Shown here one piece after another: positions 54,596 through 56,571 of a stretch of DNA of 56,571 nt. The notes under the pieces are model-generated. The model searched no databases. It was not told the DNA's origin and worked only from the letters and a program-made list of their open reading frames with translations. The translations under genes and the position numbers were made by a program. Origin of the DNA: CAZWKX01 sp964614095 (GTDB taxonomy: Bacteria > Actinomycetota > Acidimicrobiia > Spongiisociales > UBA11373); NCBI GenBank assembly GCA_964614095.1, contig CAZTJO010000011.1, forward strand, positions 1 through 56,571. The letters are read 5' to 3'. How positions within the stretch are numbered: the first letter of the stretch is position 1; every line of letters begins with the position of its first letter.

Positions 54596-54628
54596 GGCGC
54601 CCAACGACCGGGCGCCTCTATGACTATA
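54596..54628 (-). promoter_or_regulatory. clpC leader: -10 element and 7-bp inverted repeat
   Basis: On the minus strand TATAGT (54628-54623) is a good -10 with no clear -35. Downstream, GGCGCCC 54596-54602 and GGGCGCC 54610-54616 form a perfect inverted repeat with a 7-nt spacer, inside the transcribed leader. It may be an operator or a small hairpin. HspR or CtsR boxes were not found. Confidence 0.4.
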
Positions 54629-54804
54629 GCCGTGGACCTTCCCAAGCCATCCGCAGAGAGGCACACCGGGCGAGCGGTCTCACCACCTACAACGGCTGCT
54701 TCGGCGGCGATGTTCCCAGCCTTGAGCCGAAGCAGGCGCCCATAACGATTGCCGACCTTCGCTGGCTACCATCGGCACACCCTTCCTGCAATGCGAGGCC
54801 CGGC

Positions 54805-55797
54805 GTGGACAGCCCCGTTCTGAGAGATCTCGTCCCGATCGAGCGAGTTTGGACCCGTCTCGATGCGGTCGAGGAAGGCCTCTTCGACGCCACGACATCG
54901 GATGACGAGTTCCTCACCCGCATCTCCCAGCACCTGCTGGGCGCCGGGGGCAAGCGCTACCGGCCGCTTCTGGCCCAAGTGGCCGCAGAGCTGGGTGACA
55001 ACCCCACCAAAGCGCCCGTCGCCGCCGGTGTTGCCGTCGAACTCGTCCACCTGGGCAGCCTCTACCACGATGACGTCATCGACGAAGCCGACAGCCGCCG
55101 CGGCACCGTCTCGGTGAACAAGAACTGGTCCAACACCGTTGCCATCCTCGCCGGAGACTTCCTGCTGGCCCGAGCTTCGGAGATCGCCGCCCCTCTCGGC
55201 ATCGAGGCGGTACAGCTTCTCGCCCGCACCTATGCCAGCCTCTGCCAGGGCCAGATACTCGAGCTCCAGCTCGGCGACGATATGGACCAGGGGCTCGACG
55301 GCTACTTCAAGGTCGTCGAGCTGAAGACTGCCAGCCTCATTCGCACCTCGGCCCGCCTCGGCGCCATGGCGGGCGGCGCCCCGCCCGATGCCGTGGAGGC
55401 GGTATCGAGCTGGGCCCACGAAATCGGGATGGTGTTCCAACTCACCGATGACGTTCTCGACCTGATCGCCACCGAGGATTTCCTCGGCAAGCCGGCCGGC
55501 TCCGACATCAACAAAGGCACATTCACCCTGCCTGTGCTCTATGCCCTCCAGGGCTCGGAATCCGGCAAGGTGCACGATCTGCTATCCGGCGGCCACCCGT
55601 ACTCCCCGGAATCATTGGGGCAGGTCATCGCCGCGGTGCGCGGCGGGGGGCATGTGGACCGCGCCCTCGACGAGGTGAACCGGCGCATAGCGGTAGCGCG
55701 AGCGGCCATGGCGGAGCTGCCCGACAGCGAGGTCACCGCAGTCTTCCACCGGCTGGGGAACTATCTGGTGGACCGGGTGGAAGAGGCACGAGGGTAG
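54805..55797 (+). CDS. polyprenyl diphosphate synthase (long chain)
   Basis: A 330-aa trans-prenyltransferase. GGKRYRP at about residues 48-54, the first Asp-rich motif DDVID at 89-93 and the second DDVLD at 215-219 hold the Mg ions. The small residues before the first motif suggest a medium or long product, for example hepta- to nonaprenyl diphosphate for quinones. Starts with GTG 54805. Isopentenyl units come from the MEP pathway, two of whose genes are in the window. Confidence 0.92.
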   Translation: MDSPVLRDLVPIERVWTRLDAVEEGLFDATTSDDEFLTRISQHLLGAGGKRYRPLLAQVAAELGDNPTKAPVAAGVAVELVHLGSLYHDDVIDEADSRRGTVSVNKNWSNTVAILAGDFLLARASEIAAPLGIEAVQLLARTYASLCQGQILELQLGDDMDQGLDGYFKVVELKTASLIRTSARLGAMAGGAPPDAVEAVSSWAHEIGMVFQLTDDVLDLIATEDFLGKPAGSDINKGTFTLPVLYALQGSESGKVHDLLSGGHPYSPESLGQVIAAVRGGGHVDRALDEVNRRIAVARAAMAELPDSEVTAVFHRLGNYLVDRVEEARG

Positions 55798-55800
55798 GGA

Positions 55801-55878
55801 AGAATGCAGTGGGCAGATTGCAGATTCCTCACTGCGGACACGTTCAACCCACATTCTGCATTCTGTTTTCTGCATTCT
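55801..55878. repeat. AGAATGCAG-type repeats, left flank of UPF0316 gene
   Basis: AGAATGCAG at 55801-55809 is followed by two reversed copies in ACATTCTGCATTCTGTTTTC and TGCATTCT (55851-55878). The right-flank cluster at 56432-56489 carries the same unit in the other orientation. Function unknown. Confidence 0.6.
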
Positions 55879-55887
55879 TGATCTGCC

Positions 55888-56406
55888 TTACTTTCTCACC
55901 GCCGCCGCCCGCGGCCAGCGCGGCATGTACACGTCCTCGATGGTGGTGAAGGCTTCGGGGTTGATGGAACGCACAATCGCGAGTACCCGGCGCAGCTGCC
56001 TGCGGGGAACCACACTCAAGGACAGACGCACATCTCCGTCGCGCCCCTCGCCGTTGAGCGTGGTCACGGCAAAACCCTCGGAGCGCATCGCCGTCGCCAC
56101 CTCGGGACTAGCGATGGGCGCCATGACCTGAACCACCGCCGTTCCGGGGGCAAGCCAGCGTTCCAGAGACACGCCGAGGATGGTTCCGAGGCCAAACCCA
56201 GCAGCAAAAGCAACCATCCGCACTGGATCGTCGAGCTCTCGCAGCACGATTGAGGCGGCGGTCACCCAGGTGAGAGATTCGAAGAACCCAACGAGACCGG
56301 AGCGCCAACGGCTGCCCCTGGTAAGCAGCATGATGCGGAGCGTGCCCAGCGGCACGTCGACGAGCCGCAGGCCGATGATGAACAAGACATTCAGGAACAC
56401 GGACAT
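55888..56406 (-). CDS. UPF0316/DUF2179-type membrane protein
   Basis: A 172-aa protein with three transmembrane segments (about residues 3-20, 38-52 and 62-80; the pattern RLVDVPLGTLRIMLLTRG and GFGLGTILGVSLERWLA is typical of the UPF0316 family) and a C-terminal cytoplasmic DUF2179 domain (VATAMRSEGFAVTTLNGEGR, then SLSVVPRRQLRRVLAIVRSI). Function unknown in the family; DUF2179 is thought to bind nucleotides or ligands. It is flanked by inverted AGAATGCAG-type repeats. Confidence 0.85.
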   Translation of the reverse strand: MSVFLNVLFIIGLRLVDVPLGTLRIMLLTRGSRWRSGLVGFFESLTWVTAASIVLRELDDPVRMVAFAAGFGLGTILGVSLERWLAPGTAVVQVMAPIASPEVATAMRSEGFAVTTLNGEGRDGDVRLSLSVVPRRQLRRVLAIVRSINPEAFTTIEDVYMPRWPRAAAVRK

Positions 56407-56431
56407 AGCCGGTGGAGTGTAGGACGGGGGG

Positions 56432-56489
56432 AGAACTCAGAACGCAGAATTCAGAACTCAGAATGCGGAACGCAGAAACCAGAATGCAG
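56432..56489. repeat. AGAATGCAG-type repeats, right flank
   Basis: A run of degenerate units: AGAACTCAG, AACGCAG, AATTCAG, AACTCAG, AATGCGG, AACGCAG, AGAATGCAG. It is the reverse orientation of the 55851-55878 cluster, so the two flank the UPF0316 gene. The remaining 56490-56571 shows no gene. Confidence 0.6.
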
Positions 56490-56571
56490 CTACGGGACGG
56501 GGGTAGATCCGGCAACCCGGATTCTGGTGACGCGGGGTAGGGTCTGGGCCAACAGGTGAGCCAGAGACGGG

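Overview
The window is a high-GC chromosomal piece from an actinobacterium. It is probably an uncultured lineage such as Acidimicrobiia, and probably an assembled (metagenomic or draft) scaffold, because it holds a 100-bp run of N at 1920-2019. Pointers to Actinobacteria are a CarD-type RNA polymerase factor, a DUF3263 protein, DisA/RadA/ClpC clustering, an Eis-type acetyltransferase, a GlpR/SepX-like membrane protein next to a MoeA-like gene, and many GTG/TTG starts. Genes in operons repeatedly overlap by 4 bp (ATGA or GTGA), and I used this to fix several starts. The class assignment is inference.

Layout. 1-5065 is accessory: a broken RHS-type secreted protein running off the left edge, a nucleotidyltransferase/HEPN-like pair behind three 20-bp-spaced operator-like repeats, a lipoprotein, copies of an extragenic palindrome, and tRNA-Ala. 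5143-6664 is an ammonium transporter with a C-terminal ACT-like domain behind a GlnR-box-like array. 6729-11500 (minus) is an operon plsY-galU-moeA/glp-moaC-mogA-glpR-like-translin, which matches the corynebacterial Glp/GlpR cell-division neighbourhood. 11484-20300 is mixed housekeeping: uppP, eis-like, thioesterase, hydroxyacyl-CoA dehydrogenase, CtpE-like P-type ATPase, panD, nfuA-like. 20307-26531 has plsB coupled to an orphan multi-PAS histidine kinase, and a HAD phosphatase operon.

27195-27400 has no convincing protein gene but folds into several perfect helices, and is a candidate structured RNA. 28169-34241 has a small zinc-binding protein, an MDR dehydrogenase, two tandem radical SAM enzymes and a large secreted M15-peptidase/FG-GAP protein. 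34350-35743 has tRNA-Arg and an arsenic operon (small ORF-arsR-arsM) under a TTGACA promoter bracketed by a 17-bp inverted repeat. 35813-42408 has a solute-binding lipoprotein, a DMT transporter, a pseudo-receiver protein, a degenerate HAD protein, a CvpA-CAP fusion, AlaX, DUF3263 and tRNA-Thr.

42423-54570 (minus) is the core cluster clpC ... radA-disA-carD-PIN/TRAM-ispD-ispF-cysS-rlmB, read right to left. Within it carD carries a long Lys/Ala/Pro histone-H1-like tail, and a decayed ABC permease fragment lies behind clpC. 54805-56571 has a polyprenyl diphosphate synthase and a UPF0316 membrane protein flanked by AGAATGCAG-type repeats. The strongest second-look items are the Amt-ACT fusion with its GlnR-like box, the operator array of the nucleotidyltransferase/HEPN-like pair, the structured RNA candidate, the tailed CarD and the glp operon with a translin gene.
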